From contig JAAURB010000006.1 in assembly GCA_012033335.1 (NCBI GenBank), positions 16,707-80,706 of the forward strand: a DNA stretch of 64,000 bases, in the 5' to 3' direction. The DNA comes from Oscillatoriales cyanobacterium RM2_1_1 (GTDB taxonomy: Bacteria; Cyanobacteriota; Cyanobacteriia; Cyanobacteriales; Microcoleaceae). Made by a program: the position numbers and the translations under genes. How positions within the stretch are numbered: the stretch's first letter is position 1; each line of letters begins with the position of its first letter. The notes under the pieces are model-generated. The model worked only from the letters and a program-made list of their open reading frames with translations. It was not told where the DNA came from and did not search any database. Positions 1 through 8,275 of this stretch are shown here, piece after piece.

Positions 1-527
1 TGGGCCTGGAGTTGTTCCTCTGGATCGTCATACTTCAGTGCTTCCGCCAGACTGGTGGGAGCCGAATCTGGCAACTGAATTTCCTCAATGGCATAGCGAC
101 TCCCCTGAAAAAACCGAACTTGATTTTGACTCAGGGCCAGTAGGAAAAATTGCTGATCATTCAGCACCCGGGGAATCAACGGTTTGAGCTGAAAGTGAGT
201 GCTAATTATTACCTGCTCAGGAAAGCTTTCAGGTAGTTGGTAGAATTGAAACAAATTAGGGGCAATAAAAATAGCTAGTCCTTGCTGTTGATGTTGCCAG
301 AATTCATTTCTATCAAGCTCTAGAACAGGCTGCAATAAGTCAGCAATCTCTGGCTTTTGCCAGCCTGTCTGAATGAGCTTTTCCTGGGTTTGAGACAGAA
401 GATTTTTGAATCGAATTGGATTCTGTCGAGTCTCAGGCCCTGCCGTCTGGGTGGGCATATAGATTGAAACACAGGTTCCGGTAGTAGTTAATAGGGAATT
501 GATTCGGTCTGCTTTTGAAACTGTCAT
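1..527 (-). CDS. baeRF-type release-factor-like protein, C-terminus beyond window edge
   Basis: The frame opens with ATG at 527 and runs off the left edge, giving about 175 residues. Near the N-terminus it reads SIYMPTQTAGPETRQNPIRF, followed by a helix ending in Lys-Asn-Leu-Leu. This resembles the start of the bacterial archaeo-eukaryotic release factor (baeRF) proteins, which are relatives of eRF1/aRF1 and Pelota and are thought to act on ribosomes. The family call is from memory of this N-terminal pattern; the catalytic-loop region lies outside the window. It is 66 bp downstream of a ribosome hibernation factor gene on the same strand, which fits a ribosome-related role. No RNA-binding or peptide-release function can be shown from this fragment. 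Confidence 0.6.
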   Translation of the reverse strand, partial: MTVSKADRINSLLTTTGTCVSIYMPTQTAGPETRQNPIRFKNLLSQTQEKLIQTGWQKPEIADLLQPVLELDRNEFWQHQQQGLAIFIAPNLFQFYQLPESFPEQVIISTHFQLKPLIPRVLNDQQFFLLALSQNQVRFFQGSRYAIEEIQLPDSAPTSLAEALKYDDPEEQLQA

Positions 528-593
528 AGGTTAGGGTATTGAGAAGTTTAAGATCAATTGGAGTAGAATTTTGATAGAGTGAATGGATTTGAA

Positions 594-968
594 TCATAGA
601 TTTGCAAACGTCATGGCTTGTTGGGGATGGGTTTTGACTTGATCATTTTGACGTTCAACCAGCTCCACCAGTTGCCGACGAGCCGCCTCAAACGCATCTC
701 GAATAACTGCATCGAGGGGAACATATTGGGTTCCCTGATCGGGACTGCGATTCACGGCTAGTTCATGGCCGAGAGCAACGGTCATATCAATTCTGACCCG
801 ATAGGGAGAACCACTTTTGGGATGATCATGGGCCTTTTCGATGGCGATTCGGCAGCTATTAGTGCGATCGCAAAATTGCTCTAATTTGGCAATCTTTTCT
901 TCGACTAATGTTTCGATTTCCGCCGTTTTTTGAATATGCCGATAGGTAATTTCTGGGGTAATCTTCAT
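594..968 (-). CDS. Ribosome hibernation / ribosome-associated inhibitor protein (HPF/RaiA family)
   Basis: A short, basic-acidic mixed protein of about 124 residues starting MKITPEITYRHIQK. The frame is open further upstream, but only from an internal start inside the ApgM end, so the ATG at 968 is preferred. The pattern TAEIETLVEEKIAKLEQFCD followed by a Cys-Arg-Ile-Ala-Ile strand and a long C-terminal helix (AFEAARRQLVELVERQ) is that of the sigma-54-modulation/HPF fold. Proteins of this fold bind the 30S decoding region and silence ribosomes in darkness or starvation. It is the short form, with no C-terminal dimerisation domain. It lies 48 bp after apgM and 66 bp before the baeRF-like gene, probably in the same transcript. 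Confidence 0.85.
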   Translation of the reverse strand: MKITPEITYRHIQKTAEIETLVEEKIAKLEQFCDRTNSCRIAIEKAHDHPKSGSPYRVRIDMTVALGHELAVNRSPDQGTQYVPLDAVIRDAFEAARRQLVELVERQNDQVKTHPQQAMTFANL

Positions 969-1016
969 GGTTGAGAATCGATGGTTAAAGGTCAATCGTT
1001 GAGGGTCAGTAGTCAA

Positions 1017-2246
1017 TTAAGCACCAAACTTCTTCAGGCGTTGGGCATGGGCCAGAGCTAATCCAATCAGTTGAACTCCAGGCCGCAACCCCAACGATCC
1101 CGATCCACAGGCATACTCATCAAAGGTTGAAACTGAGTCTACCCGAACTGTTTTAGCCTGGATCATCACCGGAACCGGATGCCAACTGTGCTTCCCGAGA
1201 ACCGCTGGAGTCGAATGATCCGCCGTCACCACCAAGACATCAGGCTGCAAGGCTGTTACCAAGGGCATCAGTTGATCGACTGCTTCGAGCACGGCGACTT
1301 TGCCGGAGAAATCTTCATCTTCTCCCAAACTATCGGAATGCTTGACATGAAGAAAATAGAAGTCATAGTCATCCCCATAGCAATCCACCAAAGCCTGGAA
1401 TCGTGGCTTCATGCCCCCTGGTCGAGGCAACACTTTCATCCCCACCAAACGACTAACGCCACGATACATGGGATAGTCCGCAATGCAGACCCCCGACAAT
1501 TTAAATCGTTCCTGTAAAGACGCAAAAGGCTGATATTGATCAAATCCTCGCATCAAAATCGTATTGGCAGGTTTCTCATCTGCTAGAACTTGATTCACCT
1601 GCTGGGCAAACACATCAACCAATTCTGCTGTTGCCTGGGAAGCTTGATCCAGGGACTTGACTGGATGGGGAGCCATACCCGTAGATTGGGGATCGGTATC
1701 AGCAAGCTGTCCCCCCAGTTCAGTCCCCCGCAGAACAAAAACAGCCCGATGCTGGCTCACGGTTTTGAAGAAGTATTCTCCGGGGAAATCCAGATGAACC
1801 TTTTGATTAATCTTGTCGCAGAGTTTCTGGTTCAGCTCGGTATCAATTCTACCGGCTCGGCGATCGCTAACCCGACCCTGATCGTCAAGGGTGGCGAAAT
1901 TCACCCGGGCCGCCACATCCCCAGGTTGCAGATCAAACTCAATCCCCAGGGCCGACAAAATTCCCCGTCCGACATTGTAACGCAGCGGATCGTAGCCAAA
2001 TAATGCTAGATGACCAGGGCCGCTTCCCGGGGTAATCCCAGGGCCAACAATTTCGAGCAAACCGCAACTGGACTGCTGAGCCATTTGATCTAGATTGGGG
2101 GTCTGAGCCACCTGGAGTTCTGTGCCATGATGCTCAGCATCGGGAATACCCCCCACCCCATCAATCACAATGTAAACAATTTTGCCCCCCCGTTCCCAGG
2201 CTAATTGCTCCCAAACGGTTGAAATATCGGTTACATCAATACTCAT
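1017..2246 (-). CDS. apgM: 2,3-bisphosphoglycerate-independent phosphoglycerate mutase, archaeal type
   Basis: 409 residues from ATG at 2246. It interconverts 3- and 2-phosphoglycerate in glycolysis. The N-terminus has the metal-site motif IVYIVIDGVGG, then TPNLDQMA and GSGPGHLALFGYDP, the signature of the ApgM branch of the alkaline phosphatase superfamily. The C-terminal metal site is seen as VVTADHSTPAVLGKHSWHPV. The length matches the family (about 400 residues), which distinguishes it from the ~510-residue GpmI type. It is followed closely by the hibernation factor gene. The frame is intact. Confidence 0.95.
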   Translation of the reverse strand: MSIDVTDISTVWEQLAWERGGKIVYIVIDGVGGIPDAEHHGTELQVAQTPNLDQMAQQSSCGLLEIVGPGITPGSGPGHLALFGYDPLRYNVGRGILSALGIEFDLQPGDVAARVNFATLDDQGRVSDRRAGRIDTELNQKLCDKINQKVHLDFPGEYFFKTVSQHRAVFVLRGTELGGQLADTDPQSTGMAPHPVKSLDQASQATAELVDVFAQQVNQVLADEKPANTILMRGFDQYQPFASLQERFKLSGVCIADYPMYRGVSRLVGMKVLPRPGGMKPRFQALVDCYGDDYDFYFLHVKHSDSLGEDEDFSGKVAVLEAVDQLMPLVTALQPDVLVVTADHSTPAVLGKHSWHPVPVMIQAKTVRVDSVSTFDEYACGSGSLGLRPGVQLIGLALAHAQRLKKFGA

Positions 2247-2424
2247 GAATCAGGCTGGCCGAAGCTAAACTGCTAGACCTAGCCTAGTTGCTTTTAAAGG
2301 AATCCTTCGTCTATCGTCAGGGGGATCTTGAGCCTGTATCTTGAATCGGTATCTTAAATCTATATCTTGAATCAGTAGCCCGCCAACCGGAAATTGATCA
2401 ATCGGCAGTCCTGACCTGAAATCC

Positions 2425-3324
2425 TCATTCCAAAAAATCCGCCCGTAAATGTACCAGCATTTCACAGCTTGCCCCCGGCTTGAGATGAGTTAAAAGCTTC
2501 CCCGTATTCAAGGCATTGCGGGGGGCTGTCCAGGGTTCTAGGCAGTAATATTTTTGCTCCCGCACCGTCCAGAACACCAAGTTCAGATAGCTAGAACTAT
2601 AACTCAAGGAAATTCGCAAATTCCGACTGGTATCCGTGGCGATCGCCGCCAAACCCGTCAAAGGGTAGTTAAAAATTACATCAATTTCTTCTAGGTTGGG
2701 ATCAAATTCCCCGGTAAAATCATATAATTTTTGGGTCGCCTGATCTTGATATCGCATCGCCGGAATATCAAACTGTAACGTTGTTTTGTCAGGAGCCCGG
2801 AAATAAGGATGCAATCCTGCAGAGAAAGGCATCGTTTGAGCAGGGAGACAACCTGAGGCACCACACCGATTGGTAAACCGTTGAAAAATTTCTAGTTGAT
2901 TGTTCTTCAAGGTGTAGGTAAATTCCAACTTGAAGTCAAACGGATAGACGGCCCGAGTTTGAGCATTGCTGACCAGCACCAGGGTAATGGATGCCCCCTG
3001 AATCGTGCTCTGCTGAGTTACAGTCCAGGGAAGATTGCGGGCAAACCCATGCTGAGGGAGCCGATAAGCTTGACCTTGAAATTCGTAAGTGTCCCCGGCT
3101 AAATTCCCACAGATCGGGAACAGGATAGGAATCCCACCCCGCACCGTGAGATTAGGGTTTGCAAACCGCTCGGCATCCAGGTAAAGCAACTCCTCGCCCT
3201 GGACTTGCCACTGGGTTACCATTCCCCCTCGTTCTGGAACAACATTCAGGCTCGATCGAGTAGATTGATCCTGGAGGACGTAGGTTTTATAGGACTGGTC
3301 AGGGTCAAGGGCGATCGCAAACAC
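2425..3324 (-). CDS. Aldose 1-epimerase family protein (galactose mutarotase-like)
   Basis: 299 residues with a GTG start at 3324; the reading VFAIALDPDQSYKTYVL fits the usual family N-terminus, and no nearby ATG is in frame. Typical motifs are VVPERGG, GGIPILFPICGNLAGD and LPQHGFARNLPW, where the His of QHGFAR is a sugar-binding/catalytic residue, and AGLHPYFRAP later. The family interconverts alpha and beta anomers of hexoses or hexose 6-phosphates; the exact substrate cannot be read here. It is the same strand as apgM (178 bp upstream of it), so both may serve central sugar metabolism. The start overlaps a HIP1 site (GCGATCGC at its codons 3-5). Confidence 0.88.
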   Translation of the reverse strand: MFAIALDPDQSYKTYVLQDQSTRSSLNVVPERGGMVTQWQVQGEELLYLDAERFANPNLTVRGGIPILFPICGNLAGDTYEFQGQAYRLPQHGFARNLPWTVTQQSTIQGASITLVLVSNAQTRAVYPFDFKLEFTYTLKNNQLEIFQRFTNRCGASGCLPAQTMPFSAGLHPYFRAPDKTTLQFDIPAMRYQDQATQKLYDFTGEFDPNLEEIDVIFNYPLTGLAAIATDTSRNLRISLSYSSSYLNLVFWTVREQKYYCLEPWTAPRNALNTGKLLTHLKPGASCEMLVHLRADFLE

Positions 3325-3490
3325 AAAAGTTCTAAGCTGTCAAGAATAAGTAAAAATCCTTTGAAACTCTAGCACAGATTTGTCAAGTCTCATTCTGTCA
3401 TTAAGACCTACCATTCCAGACTTACAACTTGAGACTTGCAATCTAGAACCGGTAGCTCAAAATTACTGGCTCAGAACCAGTAGCTCAGAA

Positions 3491-5569
3491 CTAACCATTC
3501 AGAACTGGCAACTCAATCCGGCTACCGGACTTCAAACTAGCTGAACTCAAGCTTAACACCTTTTCTGCTGGCCCATGACGCTCCGGTTGAGATTTGAAGC
3601 GGGACAGAGAAACCGTAAATGAAATAGGAGCGCTAGATTGGTTGTAGCCTTGAGAAGTAGGACTGACAGGTTTCCGGTTAGAAGGCAATGGAATAAACGG
3701 ATCGACAATAAATGGCTCTTGAATATAGGGCTTTAGGGCTTCCTCTTCAGAAATTGGCTGAGGTGGTTTGGGCTTTTGGGATGCCAGATCATCTGGCTTA
3801 GGAGCCGCGTCAATCCCTGGATCCCCCAGAAGAATTTGAGACCCGGAAGAGGAGCGCACTTGAAAACCAGGGGCAGTCTCACCAGGATCCCCAGAAGACA
3901 ATGCTTCTGAATCTGGTTGCTCTGGAGCAGGTTCAGGAATTATGGTTGCAGGGGGTTGAGCATCCGGTTGAGGGACGATTTGAGGGCTAGATAAGGGGAC
4001 ATCAGCCACTCCATCAAGGGATTTGGGAGTGCGCTGAGACCCATCAAGAACGACTACAGAATTCATCGGCTGGTCAAAAATTTGCGAGAGCTGGGTAACT
4101 TTCTGCAAAATCTGATCCCCAGCTTTGCCCTGGGCAACTCTGGCTTGATATTGCCGGACTTCTATCGGGAGAAACTCGACTTTCATCTGGCGATCGTCAC
4201 GCAAAGCCACCCGCAAAACCGCTGTATCGTAATTGCTCCGACTATTTCCTCCAAAAATAAAGTTGCCCAAGGAATAAACAATCGGGCGACCCTGATAAAT
4301 TTCGGCCCCCTGCAACACATGGGGATGATGACCCACCACCAGATCCGCCCCTTGGTCAATCACGAAATGGGCCAGCTCAATCTGCCAATCCCCCGGATAC
4401 TCAGCCAATTCAACGCCCCAGTGAAAATTCACTACAACCCAATCCACCTGATCCCGAACCGCTTTAATATCTTCGGCAAGCCGATCATTGTGGCGGGGGT
4501 TCGTTCCAGCCACCCCGACTTTGGCGGCGTGGTAATCGGCATCATAGTAGCCAAAATAGGCAATCCGCTGACCCTTGACCTCAATAATCTGAGGGCGACG
4601 GGCTTCAGTCAAATCCCGCCCGGCTCCTATGGCATGAATTCCCGCCTGATCTAGGGTTTCTAAGGTTTCTACCAGCCCTGGTTCCTCGTAATCCATTGTG
4701 TGGTTATTGGCCAGATTGACCAGATCAATCCCCCCCGCCTGAAGCACCTGGACGGATTCTGGAGGAGCTTTGAAATTGAATTGCTTGTTGGGACGGCGCA
4801 GGGTAGAGCGGGTTAGGGGATTTTCTAAATTCACCATGGCCACATCCGCTTCTCGATATTCCTCTAGCTCCTTGAACGCCCAGGGATAATCCTGACCCAC
4901 AGTCTCTTCAAAAGAATTGGACAGGGTGACATCTCCGCCAAACATCAACGTCACCGTTGGATCTTGGGGTTTTTGGACAGCAGTGTGGGGAGTCACAGGA
5001 ACAGTTTCCAGGGCGGCTTTCACCTGATTAGACCGTTTTGGGGGCGGTGAAGATACCAGGGCCACAGGTTCAGGCTTGACCGGAACCTGAGCCTGTTGCA
5101 GATTCACTTCGGCATAGCTCACCCAGCACCCCAGAATCAAGGTCATGGCCGTTGACCCCAACATCATTAAAACTCGCAGGGTCTTAAACTGTAACTTACT
5201 CAAGGCTCCAGCATAGAACGAATGCGGGCTGCGAGTTGCAGGTGTTGCCAATCGTACCGACTGGTTCCAGAGAATATCGGACTGCCCCTGGAACCGCCCG
5301 GCAATTCTCACCCCTTCAACCATCGGGGCATTGACTTCCCGCAGCAGACGACAAATGAAGCGAATAATTCGGTCGGCTACGGGCTCTTGCTGAAACTCCA
5401 GGAGAACCTGTAAACAGCCTTGACGAGGATTGGCAACCCTGGCAGAAATTCCCTGGGGATATAGGTAGCTATTAATCAGATAGTCAATGGCACGAAAATC
5501 ACCTGCCCGAGCCCACTCTAATAGCGATGACAATGAAACAGGCTGAGTTGGAGTTTCTGCATATACCAT
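3491..5569 (-). CDS. CapA family protein with membrane anchor and proline-rich tail
   Basis: 692 residues. Residues 1-130 are a cytoplasmic-looking region found in cyanobacterial proteins; about 131-150 (LRVLMMLGSTAMTLILGCWV) is one membrane helix; about 205-455 is a PGA_cap/CapA metallophosphoesterase-like domain. Motifs include LMFGGDVTLSN, VNLENPLT, LANNHTMDY, NFHWGVELAEYP, VVGHHPHVLQGAEIYQG and YSLGNFIFGG. CapA proteins take part in poly-gamma-glutamate or other capsule work, but many cyanobacterial homologues have no proven role. The remaining ~230 residues are Pro/Ser/Gln-rich and probably disordered. The orientation implied is N-in with the CapA domain outside. No capB or capC lies nearby, so a function in polyglutamate synthesis is not supported by context. 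Confidence 0.88.
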   Translation of the reverse strand: MVYAETPTQPVSLSSLLEWARAGDFRAIDYLINSYLYPQGISARVANPRQGCLQVLLEFQQEPVADRIIRFICRLLREVNAPMVEGVRIAGRFQGQSDILWNQSVRLATPATRSPHSFYAGALSKLQFKTLRVLMMLGSTAMTLILGCWVSYAEVNLQQAQVPVKPEPVALVSSPPPKRSNQVKAALETVPVTPHTAVQKPQDPTVTLMFGGDVTLSNSFEETVGQDYPWAFKELEEYREADVAMVNLENPLTRSTLRRPNKQFNFKAPPESVQVLQAGGIDLVNLANNHTMDYEEPGLVETLETLDQAGIHAIGAGRDLTEARRPQIIEVKGQRIAYFGYYDADYHAAKVGVAGTNPRHNDRLAEDIKAVRDQVDWVVVNFHWGVELAEYPGDWQIELAHFVIDQGADLVVGHHPHVLQGAEIYQGRPIVYSLGNFIFGGNSRSNYDTAVLRVALRDDRQMKVEFLPIEVRQYQARVAQGKAGDQILQKVTQLSQIFDQPMNSVVVLDGSQRTPKSLDGVADVPLSSPQIVPQPDAQPPATIIPEPAPEQPDSEALSSGDPGETAPGFQVRSSSGSQILLGDPGIDAAPKPDDLASQKPKPPQPISEEEALKPYIQEPFIVDPFIPLPSNRKPVSPTSQGYNQSSAPISFTVSLSRFKSQPERHGPAEKVLSLSSASLKSGSRIELPVLNG

Positions 5570-5727
5570 ACGAACAGGTTCCTCAATACCTTAAGCAAAG
5601 AATTTAGTGAATTCAATGGTCTTGCTGTGTCAGTTTACTCTAGGGTCGCGGGGTAAGTAAAGACTATTGAGGGACTATTCGTTGACGATTAATTGTCAGT
5701 TATGGGCGTTTTTGCGACAACCCCCCA

Positions 5728-6318
5728 TCAAGATATGACTAATGGTAAATTTTCTAGATCAGGTATCCAGGCTTGAGAAAACTCAACAATAAAATTCTCT
5801 TGGGGTCGGGTTTCAATCGTATATTGCCGAGTTTGTCGAACCAGAGCCATGGCTTGTTCTGGCAGATAGCCTAGGGCAATTAAACAACAAGCCGTAATCA
5901 CTCCGGTGCGACCCAATCCCCCCATGCAATGAACCACCACCCTATTACCCTGCTCCAGCAGTACCAACATATCCTGAACTAACCGAACTACATCAACCAT
6001 CGACAGCGGAATCTGCATATCAGGAATCGGAAACCGTCGGGTTTGAATGCCTCGATGGTGAGCCTCAGAAAATAAGCCGGGAATCTGAACTGCCTCTAGC
6101 TCTAGATCTTCTAGGAGGGAAATCAGCCAATTGACCCGATAGTGACATTGGAGTCGATCTAGATCCTGGGAGAGATCCCGATCCCATAAAAAATGCATCC
6201 CCTGGTGTTTTTTTCCAGGGGCACAGGTCATTCCGAGTTTGCCCCTGGTTCTGACTGATTGTTGGGGTAGAAAGTCCACCAGGATCGGATCGTTTTCTGA
6301 AGTTCTTGCTAAAGTCAT
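5728..6318 (-). CDS. Dual-specificity / protein tyrosine phosphatase (CDKN3-like)
   Basis: 196 residues from the ATG at 6318; a TTG nine bases upstream is also in frame but less likely because GGGG sits just ahead of the ATG. The phosphatase P-loop HCMGGLGRTG (Cys nucleophile, Arg phosphate binder) is clear, preceded by VVV. A plausible general-acid region lies in the PIPDMQIP stretch, with Asp two residues before Met. This order resembles cyclin-dependent kinase inhibitor 3-like phosphatases found in many bacteria. It should remove phosphate from Tyr or Ser/Thr of a protein target not identifiable here. It is monocistronic between CapA and a repeat-rich spacer, with a 13-bp tandem duplication just upstream of its start. 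Confidence 0.88.
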   Translation of the reverse strand: MTLARTSENDPILVDFLPQQSVRTRGKLGMTCAPGKKHQGMHFLWDRDLSQDLDRLQCHYRVNWLISLLEDLELEAVQIPGLFSEAHHRGIQTRRFPIPDMQIPLSMVDVVRLVQDMLVLLEQGNRVVVHCMGGLGRTGVITACCLIALGYLPEQAMALVRQTRQYTIETRPQENFIVEFSQAWIPDLENLPLVIS

Positions 6319-6337
6319 TGACCCCAAGCCTCTAAAG

Positions 6338-6369
6338 CTAACTAGTGAATCTAACTAGTGAATCTAACT
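6338..6369. repeat. 13-bp tandem duplication (2.5 copies)
   Basis: The unit CTAACTAGTGAAT occurs at 6338-6350 and 6351-6363, then CTAACT again. It lies 20 bp upstream of the phosphatase start and would be in its 5' leader. Similar short tandem duplications flank other genes in this window. Confidence 0.8.
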
Positions 6370-6460
6370 GAGGATGTACGCCCTGATTCTAACGATGTTT
6401 TCAGAATTTGAGAAGTACTTCACCTTAAGTATTCAGGTCATCTGGCAATCTGGCTCGAAC

Positions 6461-6551
6461 GTGGAAGGGGATCTGGGGCTTCGCCCCAGGAAAGGAGCAC
6501 TGCCCCCCTTCACCCCCCATCAATCCTCTAATCAATTGCGTCAAGCTACTT
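6461..6551 (+). repeat. Dispersed repeat family A, copy 1
   Basis: A spacer element ending in ATCAATCCTCTAATCAATTG followed by CGTCAAGCTACTT. Its middle holds the hairpin CTGGGGCTTCGCCCCAG (6473-6489) followed by a run of C. The same 3' block recurs at 11172-11206, 37340-37373 and 38330-38364, and inverted at 15204-15239. It separates the phosphatase and GyrI-like genes and codes for nothing. Confidence 0.85.
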
Positions 6552-6593
6552 CGATGTTCCTGAGCAATACTTAACCAACCTTCAAGCCGTTAT

Positions 6594-7076
6594 TCAACCC
6601 ATTGGCTTCACCGGAACCTGAATCTCCGTCACAAACTTTGACTCGTCTCCCCCTCGCTCGTATTCCAGATAGAGCTCTCGGGGAGAGCCAATCATCCGAT
6701 ATCCGTTGCTACCAATCCAATCAAATACAGACTTGTAGGCTGACTCCAACCCCTCAAAAGAACCATAAAGGACGGTGTAAGCCGCCGTTTCTGCCCCTGG
6801 CAGTTCGTATACCTGGACTCCCAATCCCCCTGGTATGACTTGGGGGATGATTACTGTGGCTTCAACAGGAATATTGAGATCGCGCAATACCGTATCATGA
6901 TAAATCACCAGTCCAGGCCCAGGTTGGTCTATTCCCTGACCCATAACATAGGCAAATACCCGGTCAAATAAATCCTCAAAAATCTGCCCACAATTTTGAT
7001 AGTCGGGAATGATGCTAGACATTGAAGCAACCCATTGCGGGTTGAGGGATTTGAGAGAGACTTCGTGGCTTGCCAT
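6594..7076 (-). CDS. GyrI-like small-molecule-binding domain protein
   Basis: 160 residues, ATG at 7076 with a strong Shine-Dalgarno (GGAGG, 5 bases upstream). The whole chain looks like one GyrI-like/SOUL-type effector-binding domain: an N-terminal strand, a helix with GQIFEDLFDRVFAYV, the motif GPGLVIYHD, then PGAETAAYTVLYGSFEGLESAYKSVFDWIGSNGY and the closing strand TEIQVPV. Such domains bind small hydrophobic or cationic ligands and occur alone or fused to AraC/MerR regulators. There is no DNA-binding domain here, so it is a stand-alone binder or hydrolase of unknown ligand. It appears to be a single-gene unit. Confidence 0.85.
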   Translation of the reverse strand: MASHEVSLKSLNPQWVASMSSIIPDYQNCGQIFEDLFDRVFAYVMGQGIDQPGPGLVIYHDTVLRDLNIPVEATVIIPQVIPGGLGVQVYELPGAETAAYTVLYGSFEGLESAYKSVFDWIGSNGYRMIGSPRELYLEYERGGDESKFVTEIQVPVKPMG

Positions 7077-7272
7077 AATTCCTCCAATAAATCATACGTT
7101 TGCGAAGTTCAGAACAGGTGAATAGTACCACTAGTTGACGTAAAAATCAATTTATAGTTTCAGATTACACCGCAGTCTTCAATAGTCTTTTGAGCGATCG
7201 CAATGATCACGTCATCCTGGGGGATTAATCCAGATCACCTGACCGTAAAATCCGATGATACCAGGCAAAATC

Positions 7273-7387
7273 CTGGTTGACTGACAAAACTCTCTCGCCC
7301 TCACCCCCAACTCCTCTCCCAAGTTGGGAGAGAGTTAGGGTGAGGAAGGTTCGGGCAATCACATCAAAGATTTGTCAGTCAATCAGG
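7273..7387. mobile_element. MITE-like element, repeat family B copy 1
   Basis: The ends are inverted repeats: CCTGGTTGACTGACAAA (7272-7288) and TTTGTCAGTCAATCAGG (7371-7387) match at 16 of 17 positions. The 8-bp direct repeat GCAAAATC flanks them (7265-7272 and 7388-7395), as expected of a target-site duplication. The centre (7298-7345) is a large imperfect palindrome of the CCCTCACCCCCAA / TTAGGGTGAGG type. There is no coding capacity, so any mobility would depend on a transposase encoded elsewhere. A half copy lies at 37246-37335. Confidence 0.75.
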
Positions 7388-7516
7388 GCAAAATCTCATC
7401 CTTGCAAGAAAGCACTGAGAAGACTAATGATAAAAATCAGGGATAATACGGATTTACTTATTTTCTTAGAAGCGTCAAGATAGAAACATAAAGCAGAAAA
7501 AAGCAAGGAAAAAACC

Positions 7517-7600
7517 ATGACAGACTTATCCAAAAGTATCAGTCAAGTATTTTCTTTAAAGCTAACAACTCTCCCTACTTCATCAGGAAATTTTAATTAA
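7517..7600 (+). CDS. Possible 27-residue small protein
   Basis: ATG at 7517 is preceded by AAGGA with a 7-base gap, a good ribosome-binding site for this genome. The ORF encodes 27 residues starting MTDLSKSISQVFSLKL, with no recognisable motif. A plus-strand terminator lies 165 bp further on. It is too short for statistics alone; it could equally be a non-coding transcript or chance. I know of no family for it. Confidence 0.25.
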   Translation: MTDLSKSISQVFSLKLTTLPTSSGNFN

Positions 7601-7763
7601 GTTTAATTAAGTGCATCTGTAGAGTGTATATCTGGAAAGTGCATCCAAGAAGTACCAATGACCTGACAATCTCCCTGCTTGGATTCAAACCCGAATTGGT
7701 TGAGATCTGTCATAGCTATAAATCTTAGACTGTCAATTTTGACATTCAAACATACTTTCATTC

Positions 7764-7796
7764 AAAGGCTAGCTATTTTGGACTAGCCTTTTTTAT
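7764..7796 (+). terminator. Intrinsic terminator, plus strand
   Basis: A 9-bp stem AAAGGCTAG / CTAGCCTTT with a 10-base loop, continuing into more T. The T-run is on the plus strand, so it best ends a rightward transcript; it may also act weakly for the leftward SRPBCC gene that stops at 7806. Confidence 0.75.
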
Positions 7797-7805
7797 TGCT
7801 CATAA

Positions 7806-8252
7806 CTATCGCTCACATTCCTGCTTTGTCACCTGATGGCGATAGCGAAACATGTCTTCCAATCGTTGCTTCACCCACCATCCTAGACATTGTTCCACCA
7901 GCCATCCTCCAGGGATCGCAAAGGTAATCACATCCCTCAACCGGGTTTGACCCTGTTCTGTAGAGAACTGATGGCGATGTACCCAACTCTCCATTGGCCC
8001 TTTTTGTTGCTCGTCGGTGAATAGGTAGGGGCGATCGCACTCAGTATGCACCGCCAGCCAGCGAATCGGTATTGGCCCAAGCAGAATCAAAAACTCCGTG
8101 ATCGCCCCAATTCCCAACCCCCCTTCCCGCCGGACAACCTTCACAGGCTGCCAGGGGGGAGTCAGAAGCTGCAAAATATCAGACCGTTCATGAAATTGCC
8201 AAACGGTTTCGAGCGGGGCATTGACTAAGGAATCATACTGGAAATGCAACAT
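7806..8252 (-). CDS. SRPBCC (START-like) family protein
   Basis: 148 residues from ATG at 8252. The pattern is the helix-grip fold of the SRPBCC superfamily: N-terminal strand FQYDSLVNAPLETVWQFHERSDILQLLTPP, a central GxGxxTEF strand (GIGAITEFLILLGPIPIRW), the HRHQF strand, LRDVITFAIPGG, and a C-terminal helix QRLEDMFRYRHQ. Members bind hydrophobic ligands in a cavity; some are cyclases, but the closest cyanobacterial types are described only as cyclase-like or cell-division-inhibitor-like. No ligand can be inferred. The gene is 23 bp downstream of the amidase stop and lies on the same strand. Confidence 0.85.
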   Translation of the reverse strand: MLHFQYDSLVNAPLETVWQFHERSDILQLLTPPWQPVKVVRREGGLGIGAITEFLILLGPIPIRWLAVHTECDRPYLFTDEQQKGPMESWVHRHQFSTEQGQTRLRDVITFAIPGGWLVEQCLGWWVKQRLEDMFRYRHQVTKQECER

Positions 8253-8275
8253 GGGAAAGATTTATCAGGGGTGAA

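Larger units (their letters stand above)
7077..7805. other. 729-bp spacer with MITE-like repeat, possible tiny ORF and a terminator
   Basis: No normal-sized gene. It holds the family B element (7273-7387), a HIP1 site near 7193, a 27-codon ORF with a ribosome-binding site (7517-7600) and a plus-strand intrinsic terminator (7764-7796). The terminator with no annotated plus-strand gene before it suggests a small plus-strand transcript in 7480-7796. A 68-codon frame over 7277-7483 reads through the repeat and is rejected. Confidence 0.6.

Noticed and set aside
1179..1517. 112-codon ORF opposite apgM
   Set aside because: It is an antisense shadow of a strongly conserved gene with no coding features of its own.
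6374..6574. 66-codon ORF on the plus strand
   Set aside because: It covers repeat A1 and has no recognisable protein pattern.
7277..7483. 68-codon ORF on the plus strand
   Set aside because: It is made of the family B element and its palindrome; no independent coding evidence.
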